Notes: a model not told the origin generated them from the sequence alone. A stretch of 64,000 nucleotides of DNA from JASHPR01 sp963778075 (GCA_963778075.1 CAVZTJ010000013.1:42695-106694); one strand, 5' to 3'. Positions 25,155-33,741 are shown, counted from the first letter of the stretch. A program made the numbers and translations.

Positions 25155-25430
25155 ATGCCGGACAAGATCACTTACTACGCCATCATCGACGGATCGGCGA
25201 CCGTTGACAGACCAGGCGGCCTACTGAGGCGACTCGAGTTCGATGGCGACGGCTTCACCGATGAAGGCCTGCGTCAAGACTTTAGCTGGGATTTCACACC
25301 GCTGATCGTCGAATGGGAGCGTAGCGACTTCAGCTATGAACTAGTCGAGGTCAGCCACGAGCAGGCCAGCAAGATCATTGAATACTTTCGGGAGAAGTGG
25401 GGGCCGTTTGGCCAGCCCGTGGACTCGTGA
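25155..25430 (+). CDS. Small acidic protein, candidate immunity/antitoxin for the RelA/SpoT-fold toxin
   Basis: The 91-residue protein begins MPDKITYYAIIDGSATVDRP and continues LLRRLEFDGDGFTDEGLRQD, FSWDFTPLIVEWERSDFSYE, LVEVSHEQASKIIEYFREKW. It is acidic, has no membrane segment, and resembles small proteins seen directly downstream of actinobacterial toxin genes (an impression from memory). Its ATG follows the toxin TAG with no gap (TAGATG), so the two are translationally coupled. A strong hairpin follows the gene. The role as inhibitor is inferred from position and size. Confidence 0.65.
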   Translation: MPDKITYYAIIDGSATVDRPGGLLRRLEFDGDGFTDEGLRQDFSWDFTPLIVEWERSDFSYELVEVSHEQASKIIEYFREKWGPFGQPVDS

Positions 25431-25448
25431 CTCCACCGCTCACGAGAA

Positions 25449-25492
25449 CCGAGGCCGCAGGGCACGCCTACCTCTGTGCCCGTGAACCTCGG
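25449..25492 (+). terminator. Compound hairpin downstream of the toxin/immunity pair
   Basis: Outer arms CCGAGG (25449-25454) and CCTCGG (25487-25492) enclose inner arms GGGCAC (25460-25465) and GTGCCC (25476-25481). Internal loops are 5 and 5 bases and the apical loop is 10. It lies 19 bases past the immunity stop and has no T-tract, as is usual for high-GC actinobacterial terminators. Confidence 0.6.
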
Positions 25493-25605
25493 CACAACGG
25501 CTGACCGAAGTTCAGGCCGCAGTGCTAGGGTTTTTCATTCCGTTCGACGTGGCGGCGTTACGCCGCTGATCCCAAGATCCCCCCTGCGCCAAGGAGCTGG
25601 TTGGT

Positions 25606-26466
25606 GTGGGCCTGCGCTTCAACCCGCCGCCAGGGTGGCCGCCAGCGCCCGAGGGCTTCACGCCCCAACCCGGATGGCAGCCAGACCCCTCTTGGCCGGA
25701 GCCACCCGCCGGCTGGCAACTGTGGGTCGAGGATGACCAACCGACTGCCGACTCGTCGCAGGCGATAAATCAGAACACGCCATACGGGATCCCCGGGCTC
25801 CCCTACGGCGCCCCAACTGGTGTTGCGGGCCAGCCGCAGGGAACCGGCCCGACCAGTGGCTGGGCGATCGCCTCGTTCGTACTCGGCCTGCTGAGCGTGG
25901 TCGTTCTCAGCGCGATCTTCGCCTTCATCGCGTTGCGGAAGATCAAGCGACTCGGGCAGCGGGGCAGGGGCCTCGCGGTCGCCGGCCTCGCTTTGTCGGG
26001 GTTTTGGGTCGTGGTCCTGGTGGCGGCCATCGTCGCCGCGAACGTGGGCAAGGCGACCCGGTCGGCCACCACCGGGGTGATCACGCACCGAGGCCACATG
26101 AATGCCTTCTCGCTGAGGGTCGGGGACTGCTTCGATAACCCGACCGGCGCGCACACCGTCAACACGGTCACCGCCATCCCCTGCGATCAGCGCCATAACG
26201 CGCAGATCTACGCCAAGTTCAAGCTCGCGGGGTCTGACCTCAGCTACCCGGGGGCCGCCGTGGTTGCAAAGCGAGCGCGCAGCGGCTGCAACGCCCGCAT
26301 CGGCAGCGTCGACAAGGCGACAACCACCGGCGCCATGACGATGCGCATCCTGCTGCCGGAGGAAACCTCCTGGATTGCGGGCCATCGGACCGTGAGCTGC
26401 ATGATCGTCAATCCCACGGCGACCCTCACGACCTCGCTGCTGAACTCGACGCCCGGGGCTGGCTGA
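25606..26466 (+). CDS. DUF4190 / septum-formation-type membrane protein
   Basis: The 286-residue protein has three parts. A Pro/Trp-rich N-terminus carries PPxW repeats (FNPPPGWPPAPEGFTPQPGW) found in actinobacterial DUF2510-like proteins. Next come two membrane helices with a DUF4190 loop (SGWAIASFVLGLLSVVVLS, FAFIALRKIKRLGQRGRGLA). The extracellular domain starts LRVGDCFDNP and has Cys pairs (IPCDQRHNAQ, RSGCNARIG, TVSCMIVNP), as in septum-formation-family proteins. GTG 25606 follows CAAGGAG. Function unknown beyond envelope association. Confidence 0.8.
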   Translation: MGLRFNPPPGWPPAPEGFTPQPGWQPDPSWPEPPAGWQLWVEDDQPTADSSQAINQNTPYGIPGLPYGAPTGVAGQPQGTGPTSGWAIASFVLGLLSVVVLSAIFAFIALRKIKRLGQRGRGLAVAGLALSGFWVVVLVAAIVAANVGKATRSATTGVITHRGHMNAFSLRVGDCFDNPTGAHTVNTVTAIPCDQRHNAQIYAKFKLAGSDLSYPGAAVVAKRARSGCNARIGSVDKATTTGAMTMRILLPEETSWIAGHRTVSCMIVNPTATLTTSLLNSTPGAG

Positions 26467-26568
26467 GCCCGCCACCGCCACCGCCGCACTGAGGGCTTGA
26501 CCTGCGCATGCGGTAGGTTCTGTGACCTAACGTCACGGGTATCCGGATTACAGCGGGATGGGGGTGTC

Positions 26569-27789
26569 ATGGCGCGGCAGCAAGCACCGCTGCCACGCCA
26601 TGTTCGGACACTGCTTGGGCTCGTGTGCGCGCTCGTGCTCGTCGACACGATATTTTTCACGGCGCTGACCCCGCTGCTGCCCCATTACACCCACATCGCG
26701 AACCTGTCCAAGGCCGGCGCCGGGCTCCTGGTCGCCGCCTATCCGGCCGGCACCCTCGTCGGAGCACTGCCTGGCGGCCTGATCACCTCCCGCTTCGGCG
26801 CCAGGCGGGTCGCCGTGGCAGGCCTGACCCTGATGAGCATCTCAACTCTGCTCTTCGGCTGGTCGTCCGCTGCGGTCGCGCTCGACGCCGCCCGGTTCGT
26901 CCAGGGTCTGGGCGGCGCGTGCACCTGGGCAGCGGGCCTGACCTGGCTGGCCACGGTCGCCCCGGCGGAACGGCGCGGGGAGATGATGGGCCTGGCGCTC
27001 GGCGCTGCGGTCGGGGGCGCCCTGTTCGGGCCCGTGGTCGGGGCGGTCGCCAGCCAGGTCGGCACCGGCCCGGCGTTCTCGGCCGCCGCGGTGGCCGGCG
27101 CCGCGCTCATCGTGACCGCGTTCCTGGTCCCGGCCCCAGCCCGCGCGAAACCTCAGGGACTGCGGGCGGCCTGGCCCGCGATCCGAGACCCCCACGTGGG
27201 AGCCGGCATGTGGCTGACCATGCTCGCTGGCGTCGCGTTCGGGGTAATCGATGTGCTGGCACCGCTGCGGCTGAGCAGGCTGGGCGCTTCGGCCCTGGTC
27301 ATCGGGGCGACTTTCCTGGCATCGGCAGCGATCGAGGCGGGACTGTCGCCGCTGGCCGGCCGATTGTCGGACAGCCGCGGCGAACTGGTGCCGGTGCGGC
27401 TGTCGCTGGTCGCCGCCGTCGTCGTCAGCCTGCTGGCGCCGGTGCTGGCGCCCGCACCGTGGCTGATCGCGCTCCTGATCGTCGGAATGCCCGCGTTCGG
27501 GACGATGTTCGCCCCGGCCACCGCGTTGCTCAGCACGGGGGCTGAGCGGCTGGGGTTGAACCAGGGCCTCGCGTTCGGCCTGGGCAACCTGACCTGGGCC
27601 GCCGGGCAGGCCGGCGCCTCCGCGGCGAGCGGGGCCATCGCCCAGGCGACGTCGGACTTCGTCCCGTACGCGTTGCTCGCCGCTGCGTGCCTGGCCACAC
27701 TGTTCACCCTGCGGCCCAGCCGCTACCCCCGGGTGCCGCGCGCGAGCGGCGACCCGGCCGAGCAGGAGCCGTGCGCGGAAGATGCCTGA
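26569..27789 (+). CDS. MFS transporter
   Basis: The 406-residue protein has 12 predicted membrane helices. The helix 2-3 loop motif is GGLITSRFGARRVAVAG, and ARFVQGLGGACTWAAGLTWL lies in helix 4. The repeat in the second half is LAGRLSDSRGELVPVRL. The N-terminus LVDTIFFTALTPLLPHYTHI is typical of single-component drug or metabolite exporters. ATG 26569 has GATGGGGG upstream. Substrate unknown. The gene appears intact, in contrast to the broken DHA2 transporter at 11.2-12.7 kb. Confidence 0.88.
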   Translation: MARQQAPLPRHVRTLLGLVCALVLVDTIFFTALTPLLPHYTHIANLSKAGAGLLVAAYPAGTLVGALPGGLITSRFGARRVAVAGLTLMSISTLLFGWSSAAVALDAARFVQGLGGACTWAAGLTWLATVAPAERRGEMMGLALGAAVGGALFGPVVGAVASQVGTGPAFSAAAVAGAALIVTAFLVPAPARAKPQGLRAAWPAIRDPHVGAGMWLTMLAGVAFGVIDVLAPLRLSRLGASALVIGATFLASAAIEAGLSPLAGRLSDSRGELVPVRLSLVAAVVVSLLAPVLAPAPWLIALLIVGMPAFGTMFAPATALLSTGAERLGLNQGLAFGLGNLTWAAGQAGASAASGAIAQATSDFVPYALLAAACLATLFTLRPSRYPRVPRASGDPAEQEPCAEDA

Positions 27790-28104
27790 TAGTGCCGTGC
27801 TGAACGGCGGCCTGCTGGAGATCCGGTTTTCGCCGCCATTCGCACGGTCTTCAGAGCTTTTCGGCTCCGGTTCGCGATGCATCTGCGGTGGTTAGACCGT
27901 AAACCTAGAGCGCACAGCCCACCGGACAACGGGGAGGGCGCGGTGGCCCTCTGCCGCGGGTCATCGCGCCGCCGCGCGCCAGCGGTCCAGGTGCAGACCG
28001 TGGTCAGACCCCGGCCGTGCGGGCTGACCAGGCATTCAGTCGGCTGCCGGTATCGGGGAGAAACCTCGAGATCACGAGATCATCTGCCATGGCAGAATTG
28101 TCGG
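27790..28104 (+). other. 315-bp intergenic region upstream of the Nudix-like gene
   Basis: No gene is recognised. The last 50 bases hold a tandem 8-mer CGAGATCA and a 14-bp palindrome just before the GTG start. The rest shows only short open frames with non-coding composition, so this is probably the promoter region of the following two-gene unit. Confidence 0.5.
28083..28096. promoter_or_regulatory. 14-bp palindrome TCTGCCATGGCAGA before the Nudix-like gene
   Basis: This perfect palindrome ends 8 bases before the GTG start and follows a CGAGATCA tandem repeat. It could be an operator overlapping the leader, or a hairpin affecting translation. The regulator is unknown. Confidence 0.45.
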
Positions 28105-30138
28105 GTGACTGACGATCCCGACGACGGCGCCGTCGAGGCAATCGCCATGGAACTCGCCGCCTGCCGCCAGCGCGGTATCGAGCGGCTGGACGTCAGCTCG
28201 CACAACCAGACTGCGGTGCAGATACCCGTGCTACAGCGCCTGGCCGGCGAATACGTAATGGTCAAGCAGCTTCACGCGCATGGCAGGATCCAGCAACTCA
28301 AGTTCCTCTTCCGTGACGCTATAAAGGCCTTCGCCGTAGAAAACGAAGGCGACGCGCTGCTCGTCGGCGACCTGTTCTTTGGTGACTCCCTGAACAGGGT
28401 GACCAAGAGCGCGGGCGAGCTACTCGACCTGGCACGAAGGAAGTCGGGCTACCGGACTGAGGCCCTCTTCAGGCAGGTCAGGAGGACGGCCTTTGCGGAA
28501 TTTGCGCGGTTCCTGCCCGACTTTATCGAGGACGCCAAGCTAGGAAACGCAAGGAACGCAAGGCCGGGCGCCGCGGCGGCCGGAAACGTATCGGTGCTTC
28601 CCGAGCTGACGACGCCCGCCTATTACGAGAGCGCGCCAGATCCTGAGGTGCAGCGCCAGGAGGCGGAAACCGGATACGTCGTGAATGGCGAGCACTTCAC
28701 CCGGCTGCTTGCCGAGGCCGCGAACGCGACAATCGTGGGGTTCACGAACGAGAAACTGGCCTCGATGCTGCGGACGGCCCTGGACCGCAAGCGCGCCGCG
28801 CTGCAGAAGCCCGACGCCTGCTGGGACTCCCTCCGCATCGTGTTCCTGAGCGACAAGCTGCTCGACCTGGTCAACGACGAGCGCAGGGAATACCCAAGCC
28901 AGGAGGAAGCCCTGCGCAGGCGCCGCGAGGCGGCAACGCACGGCCGAAGGACGGTCAGCGTCTTCCTCCGCGGCCTGCCGGTCGGGCGGTGGACGACCTA
29001 TGAGTCGAACTACCTCCCACCGCTGGTCGGCACGCTCTTCGAGATGCCGAACGGCCGGCGCATTGTGCAGCTGCTGATCCGCCGGCCACAGCGAGCAGCC
29101 GAAGATCATCTCTACCTCCAGATGGAGGACACCCAGGGACACTACTTCTCGGCCGCGTTCGAGGAGATCGTGCACAGCAGCGTGGACGACAACAAGGTGG
29201 TCCCGGTCGGCTCGCCCGCCGCGGATGCGCCGGGGAGGTTTCACGTCGCCAGCACCCGCTATCGCCAGAATGTGCTGAAGGACGGCTCCCGCGCGTCCGG
29301 CTGGCTGCCGCTGGTGCTCGTCATAACGTGGCGGGCACGCGGCGGGCGCGCGGAGCCGCTGCTGCAACTGCGAACCCAGCTGAACGCCTCCCGCGAGCTG
29401 GACCGGCTCAGTCACCCGTCCGGTCACATCCTGGAGGATGACCGCGGACGGCAGCAGAATTTCGGGCTGGAGGATGCGGTCCCGCTCCGTGCCGCCCGGC
29501 GCCGGGTCCAGATGGAGACGAGCGAGGAAGATAGCGGTACGCTGCGGCCTTTGGGTACCAGCAGGTACATCCATCCGGACAAAGAGAACCTGTTCTTCTT
29601 CGTCTACAGCTGCGAGTTCCCGGAAGGCTTTCAGCTTTCCTGGGAGGCCGAGATGTCTTCGGTATCCGTGCCCGAACTGCTCTCCATTAGAGAGAACCAG
29701 GCCTTGCGCCTCGCGCTGCAGCTTTGCGAGTCGCCTCCCGCACGCGGAAAGGCCCGGACGGATGCTTTCGAGATTGCGGCTCTCAATCTAACCCTGCACG
29801 GGCATCCCGAGCTGGCCCGGCACATGATGAACGCCGGATCCCGCGGCCCGGCGGGAATTGTCAGGATCGCGCCAGAAATTCGCGATCTCGAAGAGCGAAC
29901 CAGGCAAACCTGGTCCGGGCTGGAACAGAACGAAGTTGCGCTAATGGGTCTCTCCGGCCTCCAGTACAGAGAATTCTTTTCACTCCTGCTGCCCTATTAC
30001 GAGAGTGTCGGCGTGACCGGGGCCGCCGACCACCTTAGAATTATCAGAGAAGATGAAAACGCGCGCCGAGCCGTCGCGCGGCTGAATGAGCTATATCGCG
30101 ATGAAAGCGTCATGGAGTCAATTCTCCTCGAACTGTGA
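28105..30138 (+). CDS. Large multidomain protein with Nudix-like C-terminal region, function unknown
   Basis: The 677-residue protein has an N-terminal helical domain (about 35-140; IPVLQRLAGEYVMVKQLHAH, LLVGDLFFGDSLNRVTKSAG, LFRQVRRTAFAEFARFLPDF) that I recognise only as a recurrent actinobacterial module. A central alpha/beta region (195-370) contains SLRIVFLSDKLLDLVNDER. Residues 400-535 resemble a Nudix domain: WLPLVLVITWRARGG, PLLQLRTQLNASRELDRL, a degenerate Nudix box AARRRVQMETSEE, ENLFFFVYSCEF and WEAEMSSVSVPELLSIRENQ. The second box Glu is Met470, so hydrolase activity may be lost and a nucleotide-sensing role is possible. GTG 28105 is chosen; in-frame ATG 28149 is an alternative. 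A methyltransferase follows 62 bases later. Confidence 0.65.
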   Translation: MTDDPDDGAVEAIAMELAACRQRGIERLDVSSHNQTAVQIPVLQRLAGEYVMVKQLHAHGRIQQLKFLFRDAIKAFAVENEGDALLVGDLFFGDSLNRVTKSAGELLDLARRKSGYRTEALFRQVRRTAFAEFARFLPDFIEDAKLGNARNARPGAAAAGNVSVLPELTTPAYYESAPDPEVQRQEAETGYVVNGEHFTRLLAEAANATIVGFTNEKLASMLRTALDRKRAALQKPDACWDSLRIVFLSDKLLDLVNDERREYPSQEEALRRRREAATHGRRTVSVFLRGLPVGRWTTYESNYLPPLVGTLFEMPNGRRIVQLLIRRPQRAAEDHLYLQMEDTQGHYFSAAFEEIVHSSVDDNKVVPVGSPAADAPGRFHVASTRYRQNVLKDGSRASGWLPLVLVITWRARGGRAEPLLQLRTQLNASRELDRLSHPSGHILEDDRGRQQNFGLEDAVPLRAARRRVQMETSEEDSGTLRPLGTSRYIHPDKENLFFFVYSCEFPEGFQLSWEAEMSSVSVPELLSIRENQALRLALQLCESPPARGKARTDAFEIAALNLTLHGHPELARHMMNAGSRGPAGIVRIAPEIRDLEERTRQTWSGLEQNEVALMGLSGLQYREFFSLLLPYYESVGVTGAADHLRIIREDENARRAVARLNELYRDESVMESILLEL

Positions 30139-30200
30139 CGGTGATCAGATGCCGTACATCCTGGCCGTCCACACCTGAATGCACTTCTCACGAGGTGGCT

Positions 30201-30869
30201 ATGAATGACCGCATGCGCGTGCGGGACTACTTCGACGGCGTGTACTCCACCCACGACCGGTTCTGGTGGCACGAGCCAGGCCGGTACGAGCTAGACCCAA
30301 ACGCCTATCCCTATTCCCTGCTTACGCAGCAGACCCTGCGACTGCTCGAAGGGCGCCCGCATGGGCGCGCGCTCGACCTCGGGGCAGGCGAGGGCTCCGA
30401 CGCGATCCGCCTGGCGCTGCTCGGCTACGAGGTCCACGCCGTGGAAGTAAGCAAGATCGGCGCCAAAAAGATCAAGAACTTCGCGCAGGAAGCCAAGGCC
30501 AAGCTGCGCGTCACCGCGGCCGACATCCGGGACTTCACGCCCGACGGGCAGTATGACGTGGTCGTCTGCAATGGCGTGCTGCACTATGTCAAAGACAAGA
30601 AATCCGTCATCTCGCTCATGCAGAGTGCCACCTCCCCCGGCGGGGTGAATGTGATCTCCCTGTGGAGCACATTTACCCCGGTCCCGGACTGTCACGAAAT
30701 CGTTCCGGTCTACTGTGACGACGAGCAGGGCGAGGTGACCAGCAGCTACCGCGACTGGACGACGGAGTTCATCTACTACGACCGAAACAAGGCGGAAACC
30801 GCGCACTCCGACTTGCCGGCCCACAACCACAGCCACCTCAAGCTGATCGCTACCAAGCCCCGAGCCTGA
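30201..30869 (+). CDS. Class I SAM-dependent methyltransferase (TehB-like)
   Basis: The 222-residue protein has the motif I SAM site RALDLGAGEGSDAIRLALLG, an acidic strand VHAVEVSKIGAKKIKNFAQE, ITAADIRDF-type motif II (RVTAADIRDFTPDGQYDVVV) and NGVLHYVKDKKSVI. TehB-like enzymes methylate tellurite, selenite or other small molecules, and similar proteins also modify metabolites. ATG 30201 follows GAGGTGGCT. It is 62 bases downstream of the Nudix-like gene in the same direction, so the two probably form one unit. Confidence 0.82.
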   Translation: MNDRMRVRDYFDGVYSTHDRFWWHEPGRYELDPNAYPYSLLTQQTLRLLEGRPHGRALDLGAGEGSDAIRLALLGYEVHAVEVSKIGAKKIKNFAQEAKAKLRVTAADIRDFTPDGQYDVVVCNGVLHYVKDKKSVISLMQSATSPGGVNVISLWSTFTPVPDCHEIVPVYCDDEQGEVTSSYRDWTTEFIYYDRNKAETAHSDLPAHNHSHLKLIATKPRA

Positions 30870-31041
30870 TCCGCATGCCGTGCGGCGTGCGATCTCGCTC
30901 CGATTTCACACACATTTTCGTTCACTTTCGGTCGGCTTCGGCGTTAGTCGGCTGCGGCTCGGCTCCTCTTCACAGTTCTTTCTTGCCAACGTGAAACCAC
31001 GGTCAGTGGCGGCACGGAACGGGGAAGCGACGGTGAGGACG

Positions 31042-32062
31042 ATGAGGCAGTTCAACGGCGTGGACAAGACAGCGGCACAGCGCAACCACGCTGGCCAGGC
31101 TGCGAATAACCAGCGGCGCATGGGTCCGGCCAGCAGGGGCAGCCGGGCCAGGGAGGGCAGCCCGGCCGACGGAGGCAGCCCGGCCGACGGAGGCAGCCCG
31201 GCCGACGGAGGCAGCCCGGCCAGGGAGGGCAGCCCGATCAGCGGGGGCAGCCCAATCGGCCGGGGCCGGCCTGAGCAGCCCGGAGGGGCGATTCCTGGCC
31301 AGCGCGGGCAAGCCCCTGAGCCGGCTGATCTCGGACCTGAAGGACCGGTGGGCGGCCGCACTGGTGCGGGTCAGGGGCACCGCGGCCGCCCTGGAGCACG
31401 CGATCGCCACGGCCAGCGAGCGCCGGGCGCACCACCGCGGTGGCGACCGCCCATGGCTGCTGCGGCTGGCCATCCCGCTGGCCACCGCAGCCGAGGCGCT
31501 GACGGCGTTCGTGGCCATGGAGGTCCTGGTCTCGACCACCGGGCTCGCCTTCGGCTTGGCCGCCATGACCGCCCTGGTCGGCGCGGCCATCGCGTGCATC
31601 ATCGCCAACCGGCGCCTGCACCGGCTGGCCGTGCCGGCCTCCGCAAGGGCTGCGGAGATCGCGTTCGTCGTTGTGCTGACCCTGCTGCGGTTCGTGAGCC
31701 TGGACGTGCAGAGCTCGGACGCGCTGGCCGCGCTCGGCGGCGCGGCGCTGGCCGCCCTGATCAGCGCGGTCGCGCTGCTGGCCATCGAAGAAGTCGTGGT
31801 CGAAACCGACACCTTCGGCGTGTTCCTGAGCCGGGTGCGGGTGTCGCTGCGCCGCCGCCAGTCGGTGCGCGCCATGTCCCAGCTCGCCAGCTGCCAGGCA
31901 CGGCTGGACACCACCGGGCAGAAGTTCGAGCAGCATTTCCTGGACTTCCTGCTCAAAGCCGAAGGGTTCCCGCTGGCCGAGGCGGAGCAGCGCGCCAGCG
32001 CGCTCAGGATCGCGATCTGCAGGACGGACCAGATGGGCGCGGCAGCCGGGAGCGGCTCATGA
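31042..32062 (+). CDS. Membrane protein with repetitive N-terminus, probable internal frameshift, function unknown
   Basis: The firmly supported part is 31290-32062. It reads FLASAGKPLSRLISDLKDRW, then two hydrophobic blocks (about LLRLAIPLATAAEALTAFVA...VGAAIACIIANRR and EIAFVVVLTLLRFVSLDV...ALISAVALLAIEE), and a soluble tail ending DQMGAAAGSGS. That frame has no ATG or GTG before 31364. The likely start (ATG 31042, MRQFNGVDKTAAQRN) is in another frame whose continuation is the Gly-Ser-Pro repeat (31141-31260). A one-base shift near 31220-31280 would join them. The TGA overlaps the lipoprotein ATG (ATGA), so both are one operon. Confidence 0.5.
31141..31260 (+). repeat. 18-bp tandem repeat in the membrane-protein gene
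   Basis: GGCAGCCCGGCCGACGGA occurs three times exactly (about 31159-31212), flanked on both sides by diverged copies with AGGGAG or AGCGGG endings. In one frame it encodes Gly-Ser-Pro-Ala-Asp-Gly. As 18 is a multiple of three, copy-number change alone would not break the frame. It may mark a linker between the N-terminus and the membrane domain. Confidence 0.75.
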
Positions 32063-33252
32063 AGCGCGCGCTGATCGGAATAGCCGCGGCGGCCGCGGCC
32101 ATCGCGGTCGCGCTGGCTGGGTGCTCGCCGCTGACCGAAGTGGTCACCATGCAGGGTCGCTCGGTCCCGGCGTGCGGGCACCCGGACGGGGTGGTCCTGA
32201 TCGTCGGCGCGCACCGGGACGCCCCGGCGCCGTCCGCGCTGGCTCCGAAGGTCGCGTGCCTGGTGGGCGCAGCGATTGAGCACGGGAAGCCGGTCATCCT
32301 GGTCGACGCGACCGGGCAGCCGGACGTCGTCACGCCGCGCCTGCTGAGCGTAACGGGCGGCACGCTGGCTCAGCAGGACTCGCCTCGGGTCGCCCAGGAC
32401 GTGCAGCGGGTCAGTGACGCCATCGCCGGCCTGCGCCCAAAGGCCCCGGGCGTTGATGATCTCGCCGCGCTGGCCCTGGCCGCCGACGCTGCGCAGGCCG
32501 ACGGCCTCCCCCACGCCGTGCTGGTCCTGCTGGACTCCGGCCTGGACGACCGCGGCGCGCTGAGCTTCACCACGGCGGGCCTGCTGGCGGCGGAACCATC
32601 CGAGGTGGCCGGTCAGCTCAAGGCCACGGGCAACGAGCTGCACCTGCGCGGCTTCACGGTCGAACTGGTGGGGATCGGGTTCACGGCCCGGCCACAGGCA
32701 CCGCTGGACGCGAAGTGGCGCGGCAGCCTCACCGCGATCTGGCAGGCGGTCGTCACGTCGGCCGGGGCGGCGGCCGTGGTGATTCCGCAGCCCGCCGAGG
32801 GCGCCTCGGTCCGGACCAGTGAACCGGTGAAGCTGATCACGGTGCCGGCCGATCAGCCAGCCCGGCCGGCGCCGGGCGCGCACATCGTGTTCACCGGCGA
32901 GTCGCCGGTCCGGTTCGAGCCCAACACCACGGTGTTCGTCGATCCCGCTGCCGCGCGGCGGGCGCTGCGGCCGATCGCCGAGTGGCTGGCGGCGGGCCAT
33001 TCCCGGCACGCACTGCTGGTCGGGACGACGGCCGACGTCGGTCCCATGAGCGGGCAGATCGCCTTGTCGCTGCAGCGTGCGAGCCGGGCACGCGCCGTGC
33101 TGCAGGCTCTGGGCGCGTCGCGCGGCCAGATCACGATCGAGGGCGTCGGCAGTGACTTCGCTGCGTTCGTGCCCGACCGCAGCGCGTCCGGTGCGCTGCT
33201 CGCCGGGCCCGCGACCCTCAACCGGTCGGTCCGCATCACCCTCACCAGCTGA
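32059..33252 (+). CDS. Lipoprotein with C-terminal OmpA-like domain
   Basis: The 397-residue protein has a lipoprotein signal peptide (MKRALIGIAAAAAAIAVALA then GC) with lipobox LAGC and Cys22. The mid-region (about 30-220; VVLIVGAHRDAPAPSALAPK, HAVLVLLDSGLDDRGALSF) looks like a VWA-like alpha/beta domain. The C-terminal region (about 280-395) matches OmpA-like peptidoglycan-binding domains: VRFEPNTTVFVDPAAARRAL, ASRARAVLQALGASRGQI. It is anchored outside the membrane and likely touches the cell wall. It is coupled by ATGA to the upstream membrane protein, so the two probably form a complex. Confidence 0.8.
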   Translation: MKRALIGIAAAAAAIAVALAGCSPLTEVVTMQGRSVPACGHPDGVVLIVGAHRDAPAPSALAPKVACLVGAAIEHGKPVILVDATGQPDVVTPRLLSVTGGTLAQQDSPRVAQDVQRVSDAIAGLRPKAPGVDDLAALALAADAAQADGLPHAVLVLLDSGLDDRGALSFTTAGLLAAEPSEVAGQLKATGNELHLRGFTVELVGIGFTARPQAPLDAKWRGSLTAIWQAVVTSAGAAAVVIPQPAEGASVRTSEPVKLITVPADQPARPAPGAHIVFTGESPVRFEPNTTVFVDPAAARRALRPIAEWLAAGHSRHALLVGTTADVGPMSGQIALSLQRASRARAVLQALGASRGQITIEGVGSDFAAFVPDRSASGALLAGPATLNRSVRITLTS

Positions 33253-33270
33253 CCAGGGCGGCGCAGCGCC

Positions 33271-33741
33271 TCATGGTGCCGGGGTCAGCACGCTCATCAT
33301 GACCTGCCACGGCCGGACGGTGACGCTGAGCAGTCCGCCGGCGACGGCCGCGTCGTCCTTGGTGGCCAGGTTGGTGGCGTGGCCGAGCCGGTCCGCGCCG
33401 GGCAGCCGCAGGATGGTCAGCCGGACCAGAGTCTGCGCACCCGCAGCGGTAAAGGTGACCTCCACCTGGCTGGTGCGGTCCGCCTCGCGCCCGGGATGCC
33501 AGGTGAACGCGACGACACCCGGCGGCTCCCACCGGGTCACCGTGCCCCACAGCGCCTGCTGCCCGCCCGCCGACCGTTCGATGATCTGCCCGTCTGCGAA
33601 CGTGACCGTCCCATCGCAATACACGCCCTTGCCCGCCGCGAGCGGCCACCACCGCCCCAGCCCGGCAGTGAAGATCTCGAACGCGGCCTCGGGGGCGGCG
33701 TCCACCAGCACCTCCCGGCGGATCGGCGGGTATTCGCTCAC
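33271..33741 (-). CDS. SRPBCC (AHSA1/START)-family protein, ArsR-linked
   Basis: The 156-residue SRPBCC fold has IRREVLVDAAPEAAFEIFTA, LWGTVTRWEPPGVVAFTWHP and VEVTFTAAGAQTLVRLTILR. Such proteins bind a hydrophobic ligand in a helix-grip cavity. GTG 33741 overlaps the TGA of the ArsR gene (GTGA), the standard ArsR-SRPBCC pair of actinobacteria. The ligand is unknown. It converges on the lipoprotein gene with an 18-base gap. Confidence 0.85.
   Translation of the reverse strand: MSEYPPIRREVLVDAAPEAAFEIFTAGLGRWWPLAAGKGVYCDGTVTFADGQIIERSAGGQQALWGTVTRWEPPGVVAFTWHPGREADRTSQVEVTFTAAGAQTLVRLTILRLPGADRLGHATNLATKDDAAVAGGLLSVTVRPWQVMMSVLTPAP

Noticed and set aside
30880..33252. A single 790-residue protein covering the membrane-protein and lipoprotein genes
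   Set aside because: The frame is open only because of high GC. The lipoprotein has its own ATG, lipobox and coupling to a gene in another frame.
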